NCBI GenBank assembly: GCA_009377665.1
Contig: WHTO01000008.1
Location: forward strand, 1-36,515
DNA: 36,515 bases
Origin: Dehalococcoidia bacterium
GTDB taxonomy: Bacteria; Chloroflexota; Dehalococcoidia; WHTO01
Direction: 5' to 3'
The stretch's first letter is position 1; the number at the start of each line of letters is the position of its first letter. Shown here piece by piece: positions 1 to 8,229 of the stretch. The notes under the pieces were generated by a model, which saw nothing but the letters and a program-made list of their open reading frames with translations, did not search any database and had not been told where the DNA came from. Position numbers and translations under genes: made by a program.

Positions 1-407
1 TTGCGTGTGCTCCTGGCGATCTTGCGGGCGAGCAGGCGGGGGTGCGCAGGAAGGTCTGCCACCACGCCGACATCGACGACCAGGACGTCACAGGACGCTC
101 CGCGCGCGAGGACGTTGATGGCGGCGCCCCCGCGGAGGAAGTTGGCGACCATCTGGGCGGTGACCGATTGGGGATAGGGCGAGACGCCCTCTTCGGCCAC
201 GCCGTGGTCTCCCACGGCCAGGACGACAGCGCGCCGGGGGTAGGCGCGGCTGCAGCCGCTGATGCCGGCGAGCTGCAGCGAAAGCCCTTCCAGGCGGCCG
301 AGGCTGCCCGGTGGCTTGGTCAGCCGGGCCTGGCGCTGGCGCGCCCGCTCCATCGCGTCTTCATCGAGCGGCGCGATTGGGCCGATCAGCTGCTCCAGGT
401 CGCTCAT
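1..407 (-). CDS. cobT: Nicotinate-nucleotide--dimethylbenzimidazole phosphoribosyltransferase, N-terminal part
   Basis: Reading leftwards from an ATG at 407, this frame is open to the window edge, giving about 135 residues of the N-terminal part. It carries family hallmarks: a DEDAMERARxRQ segment, then LTKPPGSLGRLE near residues 32-43, VGDHGVAEEGVSPYP, and a VTAQMVANFLRGGAAINVLAR stretch. CobT makes alpha-ribazole phosphate from nicotinate mononucleotide and dimethylbenzimidazole, the lower-ligand step of cobalamin assembly. The start codon overlaps the btuD stop (ATGA), so it is the fourth gene of the riboswitch-controlled B12 operon. Its presence beside an importer suggests salvage or remodelling of corrinoids rather than import alone. 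The C-terminal part, including the catalytic region, lies outside the window. Confidence 0.93.
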   Translation of the reverse strand, partial: MSDLEQLIGPIAPLDEDAMERARQRQARLTKPPGSLGRLEGLSLQLAGISGCSRAYPRRAVVLAVGDHGVAEEGVSPYPQSVTAQMVANFLRGGAAINVLARGASCDVLVVDVGVVADLPAHPRLLARKIARSTR

Positions 408-1198
408 GAGGATGGCCGGAGGTGGGGTGGCGGCTCAGGCAGGACGATCGGGCGGCCGGTGACGGGGTCGACCAGCAGCCTCGCGTCGGCACCGTAGACG
501 TCCTTCAAGAGTGGGGCGGTCAGCGCCTCCTCCGGCGGACCGGCGGCGACCGCTCGTCCGCCGGACAGCACCAGCAGCTCGTCGCAGTACGCCGCCGCGA
601 GGGTCAGGTCGTGGGCGACCGCCAGGACGGTCTTGCCCAGGCGCCGGGCGAGGTCGAGGGCCAGGGCGAAGACCGCCGACTGGTGCTGGAGGTCGAGGTG
701 GGCGGTGGGCTCGTCCAGCAGCAGCACCGGAGCCTGCTGGGCGAGCGCCCGCGCCACGACGACGCGCTGGCGCTCGCCGCCAGAGAGCTCGTGCACGGGG
801 CGGTCAGCCAGGTCGAGGACGCCGAGCTCGTGCATCGCTTCGCGCACCACGCGCAGGTCCTCGGCGGTTTCGCTCTCCCAGAGGCGCAGGTGCGGTGTGC
901 GGCCCATGAGCACCACCTCGCCGGCGAGGAAGCCCGGAGGCAGGTCGGGCACCTGGGGCACGACCGCCACGAGGCGTGCCCTCTGGGCGGTGGTCAGGGA
1001 AGCGGAGTCTATCTCGCCGAGGTGGACGCTGCCCGCCATCAGGGGAATGACGCCGGTGAGGGCGCGGATCACCGTCGACTTTCCCGCGCCGTTGGGCCCG
1101 ACGAGACCGGTCAGCGTACCGGGACTCAGCGAAAAGGTGAGCGCGCGGATGACCGCCCGTCCGCGGTAGCCGACCGTCATGTCGCGGGCGGAGATCAT
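404..1198 (-). CDS. btuD: Cobalamin ABC transporter ATP-binding protein
   Basis: This 264-residue ABC ATPase energises the B12 importer at the cytoplasmic face of the membrane. Walker A GPNGAGKST lies at residues 34-42, the signature LSGGERQ at 138-144 and Walker B LLLLDEPTAHLD at 158-169, with an H-loop in VAHDLT. Length and sequence fit the BtuD/FepC/HmuV group that pairs with FecCD-type permeases. The ATPase alone cannot tell cobalamin from siderophore or haem. The cobalamin assignment comes from the upstream cobalamin riboswitch and from cobT downstream. The start overlaps the btuC stop by four bases and the stop overlaps the cobT start by four bases, indicating translational coupling. 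Confidence 0.92.
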   Translation of the reverse strand: MISARDMTVGYRGRAVIRALTFSLSPGTLTGLVGPNGAGKSTVIRALTGVIPLMAGSVHLGEIDSASLTTAQRARLVAVVPQVPDLPPGFLAGEVVLMGRTPHLRLWESETAEDLRVVREAMHELGVLDLADRPVHELSGGERQRVVVARALAQQAPVLLLDEPTAHLDLQHQSAVFALALDLARRLGKTVLAVAHDLTLAAAYCDELLVLSGGRAVAAGPPEEALTAPLLKDVYGADARLLVDPVTGRPIVLPEPPPHLRPSS

Positions 1199-2280
1199 CG
1201 GAAGCTCAGCGGACGCCGCCGCCGCAGGAGGATGAGGAAGAACGGGGCGCCGATGATGGCGGTGACGATGCCCACCGGGACCTCGGCGGGCTCGATCAAC
1301 GTGCGGGCCGCGAGGTCCGCGAGCACGAGCATCGCGGCCCCGAGAGCGGCGGCGACGGGCAGGAGCTGGCGGTTGTCGGGGCCGCAGAGGAGGCGGACGG
1401 TGTGCGGGATGACCAGCCCGATGAAGCCGATGACTCCGCTAACCGAGACCGCGGCCGCTGTCCCGACGCTCGCGGCGATGATCATGGTGAGGCGCACCCG
1501 CGTGACGTCGACGCCCAGCTGTTGCGCCTCGTGCTCGTCGAGCTGCATGGCGTTGAGCACCCGGCCATGGAGGATGATCAGGGCGCCGGCGGGCAGGACG
1601 TAGGGAATCAGCAGCCACATCTTGCTCCAGCTGGCGAGGTTGAAGCCGCCAAGAACCCAGGCCAGGATGGCCCTCACGTCGTCCTCGCTGCGCAGCATAA
1701 GCAACGATGTGAGGGCGGTTGCGAAGGCGGAGACGGTAACGCCGGCGAGGATCAGCGTCGTGACCTGCGAACCACTCCCCGTGCGGGCCAGCAGGTAAGA
1801 GGCGAACGTCGCCACCAGCGCGCCGGTGAAGGCGAAGAGGGACAGCACGCTGAAGGGATAGAAGGCTACGTCAATCGGGGAGATGATCGCGATCGTGCCA
1901 CCGAGCGAGGCGCCGGCCGCAGCGCCGATCAGGTAGGGATCAGCAAGGGGGTTGCGCAGTACCGCCTGGTAGGCGCCTCCACAGAGGGCCAGCGTCGCCC
2001 CCACGGCGGCAGCCATGAGCACCCGTGGCAGGCGGACGTCGAGGATTATCGTCTGCTCGGCGGCGCTCCAATCGTGTGCGAGCGGCGCCCCCACCGCCGA
2101 CAACAGGATCTGCACGACGGTGACGAAGTCGATGCCCGCCGCACCCTGCGTCAGGGCGAAGATCACGCAGGCCAGGGCGAGGCCGAGCGAGCCGCCGAGG
2201 CGCAGGCGGAAACCCCAGCGGGCACGCCCGGCCAGGAGCGAACCACGCGCCGCGGGCCGTGGCAGCGCTCCTTCGGTCAT
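1195..2280 (-). CDS. btuC: Cobalamin ABC transporter permease (FecCD family)
   Basis: A 361-residue, strongly hydrophobic protein with about ten predicted membrane segments. FecCD/BtuC motifs include VRLPRVLMAAAVGATLALCG near residue 85, NPLADPYLIGAAAGASLGG near 130, and SGVIGFIGLVIPHTVRLLCG near 290, the cytoplasmic coupling region contacting the ATPase. It forms the membrane channel of the BtuCDF-type B12 importer. It overlaps both neighbours by four bases (ATGA). The N-terminus before the first helix, about 30 residues rich in Arg and Gly, is short and cytoplasmic. Family membership is clear; substrate is inferred from the riboswitch and cobT. Confidence 0.92.
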   Translation of the reverse strand: MTEGALPRPAARGSLLAGRARWGFRLRLGGSLGLALACVIFALTQGAAGIDFVTVVQILLSAVGAPLAHDWSAAEQTIILDVRLPRVLMAAAVGATLALCGGAYQAVLRNPLADPYLIGAAAGASLGGTIAIISPIDVAFYPFSVLSLFAFTGALVATFASYLLARTGSGSQVTTLILAGVTVSAFATALTSLLMLRSEDDVRAILAWVLGGFNLASWSKMWLLIPYVLPAGALIILHGRVLNAMQLDEHEAQQLGVDVTRVRLTMIIAASVGTAAAVSVSGVIGFIGLVIPHTVRLLCGPDNRQLLPVAAALGAAMLVLADLAARTLIEPAEVPVGIVTAIIGAPFFLILLRRRRPLSFR

Positions 2281-3311
2281 TCGAACAGCTCGGGATAGAG
2301 GTAAGCGGCGACCAGCTCGAGGAACTCGACGATGCGGGGCCCCGGGCGACTGGCGATGTCGGGGTCGACGCCGTGAATCCGTCCCTCCCGCACGGCGGTG
2401 ATTACGGCCCAGCCGGGGCGTGCGCTGACCGTCTCGATGGTCTCGCCGAAGGCTTCGTCGGCCAGGATGACGACCTCCGGGTCGGCCGCGATAATTGCCT
2501 CGCTTGTGAGCTGCGGGAACGGTTGACCGGCAGCGGCGGCGACGTTCTCAGCGCCCAACAGCTCGTAGAGGTCGCCGATGAAGCTGCCCGGTCCGACGGA
2601 GAAGAGGGTGTTGTCGAGCTCGTGGAAGACGCGTGGACCCTCGTCCGCGCCGGACACGGCCTCAACGATGGAATCGACACGGTTCGCCATGTCGCTGGCA
2701 ACGGCCGCGGCCTCCTCGCCGTGGCCGGTTATCTCGCCGAAGAGCTCGACGCGCTCCATGATGCCGTCGAGCTCGGCGGGGGGTTCCAGGAAGAGGACCT
2801 CGACGCCGAGGTCGTCGAGGACGCTGACGATGTCTCCCTCGTTCGAGAAGATCAGCACGAGGTCAGGCTCTTCGGCGAGGATGGCCTCCGGGCTCGGTGC
2901 GAAGGCGTCCAGCCTGGCCTTAAGCAGGGCCTCCTCGGGGAAGTTGGAGTAAAGGTCGGCGGCCACTATCTGGTCCCCCGCATCGATGGCGTAGAGGATC
3001 TCCGTGGCGGAGGCGTCGAGCGAGACTATGCGTTGCGGAGCTTCTTCGATGACGAGCTCCTCGCCATCGCTGCGCTCGACGGTGAGGGGGAAACCATCGT
3101 CATCCGGGGCATCCCCAGCGGCCGCCGTCCCCACCGCGGTGGCGGACTCCCGCGGCTCCTCCTCGTTGCCGGACGATAGCTCGCCGGTCGCGTCCGGGGC
3201 GGGCGCATCGATGCCGTCGTCGTCATCATCGTCTCCACAGGCGCTGACCAGCAGCGCAGCGGCTGCCAGCAGGCCCAGGAGAACCGTCCAGGTTTTTCTG
3301 TTGTGTCCCAT
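2277..3311 (-). CDS. btuF: Cobalamin-binding lipoprotein of the B12 ABC importer
   Basis: A 344-residue extracytoplasmic binding protein. The N-terminus has a signal sequence ending in a lipobox (LLVSAC, Cys at residue 25), so the mature protein should be lipid-anchored. The Cys is followed by G and six Asp, then an acidic Pro/Glu/Ser linker. A class III periplasmic-binding fold follows from about residue 90, beginning RIVSLDASATEILYAI, with SPEAILAEEPDLVLIF typical of BtuF/FecB/FhuD proteins. It should capture cobalamin or a related corrinoid and pass it to BtuC. The start at 3311 is set by an AGGAGG-like site immediately upstream. It is the first gene after the cobalamin riboswitch and terminator, and its stop overlaps the btuC start. 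Confidence 0.92.
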   Translation of the reverse strand: MGHNRKTWTVLLGLLAAAALLVSACGDDDDDDGIDAPAPDATGELSSGNEEEPRESATAVGTAAAGDAPDDDGFPLTVERSDGEELVIEEAPQRIVSLDASATEILYAIDAGDQIVAADLYSNFPEEALLKARLDAFAPSPEAILAEEPDLVLIFSNEGDIVSVLDDLGVEVLFLEPPAELDGIMERVELFGEITGHGEEAAAVASDMANRVDSIVEAVSGADEGPRVFHELDNTLFSVGPGSFIGDLYELLGAENVAAAAGQPFPQLTSEAIIAADPEVVILADEAFGETIETVSARPGWAVITAVREGRIHGVDPDIASRPGPRIVEFLELVAAYLYPELFE

Positions 3312-3338
3312 CTTTCCTCCTCGGCTGTGTGGCCGAGG
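3312..3338 (-). promoter_or_regulatory. btuF ribosome-binding site with overlapping hairpin
   Basis: On the minus strand the sequence GAGGAGGAAAG precedes the btuF ATG. A perfect 7-bp stem (3319-3325 with 3332-3338, 6-base loop) overlaps the upstream half of this Shine-Dalgarno element. The hairpin could modulate ribosome access in addition to the terminator further upstream. The pairing is seen; its regulatory role is inferred. Confidence 0.5.
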
Positions 3339-3359
3339 AAAGCCCGGGTTGTGGCGAGC

Positions 3360-3390
3360 AAAAAAGAACCCTGCCCGGATGGGGCAGGGG
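3360..3390 (-). terminator. Intrinsic terminator in the btuF leader (riboswitch expression platform)
   Basis: Read on the minus strand, CCCTGCCC (3390-3383) and GGGCAGGG (3377-3370) form a perfect 8-bp GC-rich stem with a 5-base loop. TTCTTTTTT follows directly. This is a textbook rho-independent terminator, placed about 50-60 bases after the riboswitch B12 box and about 50 bases before the btuF start. That is the expected position for premature termination when cobalamin is bound. Confidence 0.88.
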
Positions 3391-3439
3391 CTCGGCTTGC
3401 TCGATGCCGCCCCGCCTTTCCTCGAAGGCTGTTGACTGC

Positions 3440-3565
3440 TCGCAGAAGCAGGCGGCCTGGCTCCCGGGCTAAGGGCCCGGATACAGTTGCGGGACAGCGC
3501 CGGCTTCTCACCGGCTTCGCTGCTGCTGCGAATTGACTATTCGGTTGTGGTTGGAATGCTAGCAG
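3440..3565 (-). promoter_or_regulatory. Cobalamin (B12) riboswitch
   Basis: The minus strand carries the conserved core GCCGGTGAGAAGCCGG (3515-3500), followed directly by GCGCTGTCCCGCAACTGT (about 3500-3483). After a short variable hairpin (CCGGGCCC ... GCCCGGG) comes the B12-box sequence AGCCAGGCCGCC (3462-3451). These are diagnostic cobalamin riboswitch elements in the right order and orientation for the btuF-btuC-btuD-cobT operon. Boundaries are approximate because the P1 closing helix was judged by eye. Confidence 0.93.
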
Positions 3566-3622
3566 GCGGACGCCGAGAAAACTCGTTTGTGCCAGGCAAA
3601 TAGTTCTGGCTAGGCTAAGTAA

Positions 3623-5639
<2,017 letters not shown>

Positions 5640-5682
5640 CTGTAGCGGCTTTGCAAGGGAAAGGCGCCGAGGTGTCGTTTAG

Positions 5683-5712
5683 TTGACATCCTTCGAAATA
5701 TGGGGGTAGCAT
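5683..5712 (+). promoter_or_regulatory. Candidate sigma-70-type promoter of the c-di-AMP leader
   Basis: TTGACA at 5683-5688 and TAGCAT at 5707-5712 are separated by 18 bases. A transcript from here would begin near 5719 and contain the riboswitch at 5762-5879. The -10 lies inside the left arm of the inverted repeat at 5702-5741. Confidence 0.55.
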
Positions 5713-5741
5713 TGCAGGGACATCCGAAGCACGCTACCCCC
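5702..5741. repeat. Perfect 9-bp inverted repeat over the promoter -10
   Basis: GGGGGTAGC at 5702-5710 is repeated in reverse complement (GCTACCCCC) at 5733-5741, with 22 bases between. The left arm covers part of the predicted -10, so this may be an operator. Its right arm is shared with a second hairpin, GCACGCTA (5729-5736) with TAGCGTGC (5743-5750), which would form in the RNA just before the riboswitch. Confidence 0.6.
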
Positions 5742-5761
5742 TTAGCGTGCAAGCCGAATAA

Positions 5762-5879
5762 CTGCCGAGCCCGCCGGGCGGCGGGGCGGGGGATCCACAT
5801 CCCACCGGGGTGAATCTCGTCGGGGGCGGCGAGTAGGGCAGCCCATTAGCCCGAACCCGACAGCTAACCTCGCAGGCAG
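5762..5879 (+). promoter_or_regulatory. Cyclic di-AMP riboswitch (ydaO/yuaA type)
   Basis: Conserved blocks occur in the usual order. CTGCCGAGCCC opens the motif at 5762. GGGGTGAATC follows at about 5807-5816 and TAGGGCAGCCC at about 5834-5844. The near-invariant CCCGAACCCGACAGCTAACC and TCGCAGGCAG end it near 5879. CTGCC (5762-5766) pairs with GGCAG (5875-5879) to close P1. This class senses c-di-AMP and normally turns genes off at high ligand, mostly for wall remodelling, potassium or osmolyte transport. Here the next gene is a small zinc-ribbon protein. A 9-bp hairpin with a 2-base bulge (5904-5929) downstream may be the expression platform, but its U-run is poor. No protein-coding frame is convincing between 5640 and 5955. 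Confidence 0.9.
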
Positions 5880-5955
5880 GAGTGGGCCTTGAAGCGCGGA
5901 GCCAAAGGGCGCCCGTGACAGGGCCCTTTACATTGCCCCACGACAAGGAGCGATT

Positions 5956-6180
5956 ATGCAGGCAACCACTCCCACGACATCGCCGAAGAACTGTCCGCGC
6001 TGTCGCGGCTCCATGATCATGGAGCGTGACTGGTACGGGTCCTACGGCACTTGCATCTGCTGCGGATTCGTCCACGAGATGTCGGCGCGCTCGCCGATGG
6101 AGATCCTGCGCGAAGAAGCCGAGCTGGCCGCCACGAGGCAACGCCGCCGCCAGCCATCACACGGCAAGCTTCGACTCTAA
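5956..6180 (+). CDS. Small zinc-ribbon protein under c-di-AMP riboswitch control
   Basis: A 74-residue basic protein with one four-cysteine zinc ribbon: CPRC (Cys13, Cys16) and CICC (Cys33, Cys36), separated by a short loop rich in Tyr, Trp and Gly. An acidic helical segment (PMEILREEAELAA) and a basic Arg-rich tail follow. AAGGAG lies at proper distance before the ATG. I do not recognise a named family. Single zinc ribbons of this size may bind nucleic acid or protein partners. It is a monocistronic unit: c-di-AMP riboswitch upstream, intrinsic terminator 14 bases downstream. That makes it the direct regulatory target of the riboswitch. Confidence 0.85.
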   Translation: MQATTPTTSPKNCPRCRGSMIMERDWYGSYGTCICCGFVHEMSARSPMEILREEAELAATRQRRRQPSHGKLRL

Positions 6181-6193
6181 CCCTCAACCCCCG

Positions 6194-6218
6194 GGCCGGA
6201 TTGCCGGCCTTATTTTTT
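6194..6218 (+). terminator. Intrinsic terminator after the zinc-ribbon gene
   Basis: GGCCGG (6194-6199) pairs with CCGGCC (6204-6209) across a 4-base loop and is followed by TTATTTTTT. It closes the c-di-AMP-controlled transcript. Confidence 0.85.
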
Positions 6219-6225
6219 GTCCAAC

Positions 6226-6262
6226 CGCCAGGCCGGCCCCCGATGGGGGCCGGCTGCTGGCG
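6226..6262. repeat. Very stable hairpin or inverted repeat
   Basis: GCCGGCCCCC (6232-6241) and GGGGGCCGGC (6245-6254) form a perfect 10-bp stem with a 3-base loop. After a 2-base bulge, CGCCAG (6226-6231) pairs with CTGGCG (6257-6262). No T-run follows on either strand. It may be a backup terminator, a transcription block or a repeat-family element. Confidence 0.7.
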
Positions 6263-6357
6263 TGTGCCGACCGTCAACCCACCGTTCGCATTTGCCAGCG
6301 GCGGCGTGTGGCTGTACTCTGCCCGCATAAGGGGCAAGGGCTCAAGCCGGTTAACAA

Positions 6358-7038
6358 TTGGTCAGCATACGCGTCCTCATAGCAGAAGACCATGGGGTGG
6401 TCCGCGAGGCCATCACGGCGCTGCTCGACCGCTATCCCGATATCGATGTTGTCGGCGGTGCCGACGACGGTCGCAAGGCCGTAGAATTGTCGGCCCGGTT
6501 GCGGCCGGACGTGATTCTCATGGACGTCGCTATGCCGGGCTTGAACGGCGTGGATGCCACCGCCCAGATCAGGCGGTTGCAGCCCACTGTCAAGGTCCTG
6601 ATGCTGAGCGGTTACGGCGATGAAGAGCGGGTCGTCGAAGCCATGCAGGCCGGAGCATCCGGGTACATAATCAAGCGCTCGGATTCGGACGAGCTGCTGA
6701 TCGCCATCAAGTCGGTCTACCGGGGCAACACCTACTTCAGCTCAGAGCTTGCGGTTGACGGTGGCGGCAAGGCGCTCATGACGCGTGCGCGGGGCGGTGG
6801 TCCGTCCGAGTCGCTCACACCACGCGAGCGCGAGGTCCTGCAGCTCGTGGCCGAGGGCTATTCCAGCCAGCAGATAGCTGACCGGCTGGTGATCAGCCTA
6901 AAAACGGTTGAGGTTCACCGCTCGAACATCATGTCGAAGATCAAAGCGAAGAACCGGACGGATGTCGTCCGCTACGCCCTTCGCGCCGGCATCGTCGAAC
7001 TAGAGCCGCCGGCCAGGGCTGACGCGGCGCCAGCCTGA
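6358..7038 (+). CDS. NarL/FixJ-type response regulator (REC plus LuxR HTH)
   Basis: A 226-residue two-domain regulator. The receiver domain (about 1-120) has the acidic pocket ED at 10-11, phospho-acceptor Asp56 in LMDVAMPG, the switch Ser in MLSGYG and conserved Lys106 in YIIKR. The LuxR-type helix-turn-helix (about 150-212) has LTPREREVLQLVAEG and KTVEVHRSNIMSKI, with the VEVHR recognition motif. TTG at 6358 is the only usable start, because an in-frame stop lies just upstream at 6352-6354 and there is no nearby ATG or GTG. The stop overlaps a possible ATG of the next small gene. No histidine kinase is adjacent in the same operon. The large kinase at 8230 is the nearest candidate partner, which is inference. 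Confidence 0.92.
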   Translation: MVSIRVLIAEDHGVVREAITALLDRYPDIDVVGGADDGRKAVELSARLRPDVILMDVAMPGLNGVDATAQIRRLQPTVKVLMLSGYGDEERVVEAMQAGASGYIIKRSDSDELLIAIKSVYRGNTYFSSELAVDGGGKALMTRARGGGPSESLTPREREVLQLVAEGYSSQQIADRLVISLKTVEVHRSNIMSKIKAKNRTDVVRYALRAGIVELEPPARADAAPA

Positions 7039-7052
7039 TGGAAGGAGCAATG

Positions 7053-7292
7053 ATGGAGGCGGTCGCCGATTCACTTCCGGAAACCTTCTTGATCCGGCTC
7101 AAGCGCCTGGTGTCGATCCGCAATGAGCGCTACGCCGAGCTCAACGCTGAGGGCCTGGCCATGGTCGACCGCTCGATCTTTTCGATCTTCAGAGACTGCG
7201 AGCGCGAAGGCCTGAGCAAAGAGGCACGGGACATTCTGGGCTCCGCCCGAAGTGAAGACCAGGTCCCTGCCGCGCCTCTAGTGCTGGGATAG
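7053..7292 (+). CDS. Small hypothetical protein coupled to the response regulator
   Basis: A roughly 79-residue, largely helical protein of unknown function. The segment FLIRLKRLVSIRNERYAELN is followed by SIFSIFRDCEREGLSKEARD. I recognise no domain and see no signal peptide or membrane segment. Starts are possible at 7038 (overlapping the regulator stop as TGATG), 7050 and 7053. AAGGAG at 7042-7047 is best spaced for 7053, which I use. It follows the response regulator directly and converges with the sigma factor gene seven bases further on. Its place suggests an accessory partner of the regulator, but nothing in the sequence proves this. Confidence 0.7.
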   Translation: MEAVADSLPETFLIRLKRLVSIRNERYAELNAEGLAMVDRSIFSIFRDCEREGLSKEARDILGSARSEDQVPAAPLVLG

Positions 7293-7299
7293 GACGCGC

Positions 7300-8049
7300 T
7301 TAAGCTGCTTCGGGCGCTTCCTCGTCCGCCAGCCTGGCCCGTAGCAACAGGACCGCCTCGCGATGGATCTGGCTGACACGCGAGGCTGAGACACCCAGGA
7401 CGTCGCCGATCCTGCTTAGCGGGTCTTCATCTACGTAGCAACGCTGCAGGACGAGGCGCTGGCGCTCGGAAAGGGTTCCGATGGCGCTGCGGAGGCGCCG
7501 CGCGAGGTCTGCGCGTTCCGCCCGCGCCAGCGGATCCACGGTCTGGTCTTGATCGTCGACGTCAAAGCGTGCATGGTCCCCGCCGTCGGACGGTGAGGTC
7601 ATGCGGTCGAGCGATACAAAGCTTGCCGCCGCCGCCTCTTCGATCCTGGTCAGGGCATGCGCCGAGACTCCCAACTCGTCGGCCATTTCGATGCGGGTAG
7701 GCTCGCGGCCCAGGGACTGGGTGAGGTCAACGCGCGCCTGGCCGGCTCGCTTGACCTGGGTGCGCAGGGGACGCGGGAGGGGATCGGCCTTGCGCAGGGC
7801 ATCGAGGATCCGACCGCGAATCCGATGGATGGCGAAGGTCGCGAAGGATATCCCGCGGCTGTCGTCAAAGGCCGAGGCGGCCTGGATCAGGCCCTCCATG
7901 CCCCAGGAGTAAAGCTCTTCCGGGTCAACGCTGTCGCGGGCCGCCATGCGGCCAACGACGTAGCCAACGAGGCCGGTGTTCTCCGTGATCAGGCGGTTGC
8001 GCTCTTCCAAACCTGGTCTGCGATGCAGCTGGCGGAGCGTGGTCTGCAT
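7300..8049 (-). CDS. RNA polymerase sigma factor, FliA/WhiG/SigB-like (group 3)
   Basis: A 249-residue sigma-70 family protein with regions 2, 3 and 4. Region 2 has LVGYVVGRMA and EELYSWGMEGLIQAASAFD, followed by GISFATFAIHRIRGRILDAL. Region 3 includes LGREPTRIEMADELGV. Region 4 includes LSERQRLVLQRCYVDEDPL and a helix-turn-helix GVSASRVSQIHREAVLLLRA. The length and absence of region 1.1 fit the group 3 factors used for motility, sporulation-like or stress programmes. The ATG at 8049 is preferred over one at 8106 because AAGGAGG stands seven bases before it. No flagellar or anti-sigma partner is next to it, so its regulon is unknown. Confidence 0.9.
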   Translation of the reverse strand: MQTTLRQLHRRPGLEERNRLITENTGLVGYVVGRMAARDSVDPEELYSWGMEGLIQAASAFDDSRGISFATFAIHRIRGRILDALRKADPLPRPLRTQVKRAGQARVDLTQSLGREPTRIEMADELGVSAHALTRIEEAAAASFVSLDRMTSPSDGGDHARFDVDDQDQTVDPLARAERADLARRLRSAIGTLSERQRLVLQRCYVDEDPLSRIGDVLGVSASRVSQIHREAVLLLRARLADEEAPEAA

Positions 8050-8181
8050 TCGATTGCCTCCTTCGTGTATGCGGAGGCAAGTGTCGAGCCGGCCGGTGGC
8101 CTTCACTATTGGGGAAAACCCCTAGGGGGCCGCCGTAGACCACCGATCTTTCGCTGATCCCAAGCGCAGCGCCCGCGTTCG

Positions 8182-8209
8182 TTGACGGGGGGCTGAAACT
8201 ACGGATAAT
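8182..8209 (+). promoter_or_regulatory. Candidate promoter of the hybrid histidine kinase gene
   Basis: TTGACG (8182-8187) and GATAAT (8204-8209) are separated by 16 bases. The predicted transcript would start about 14 bases before the ATG at 8230. The leader would be too short for a clear Shine-Dalgarno site, and none is visible. Confidence 0.45.
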
Positions 8210-8229
8210 TGGCTTAGGCTTATAAGCTG

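Noticed and set aside
422-1603. A 393-codon plus-strand frame opposite btuD/btuC
   Set aside because: The opposite strand encodes clear ABC transporter proteins. The plus-strand product is low-complexity and has no motif.
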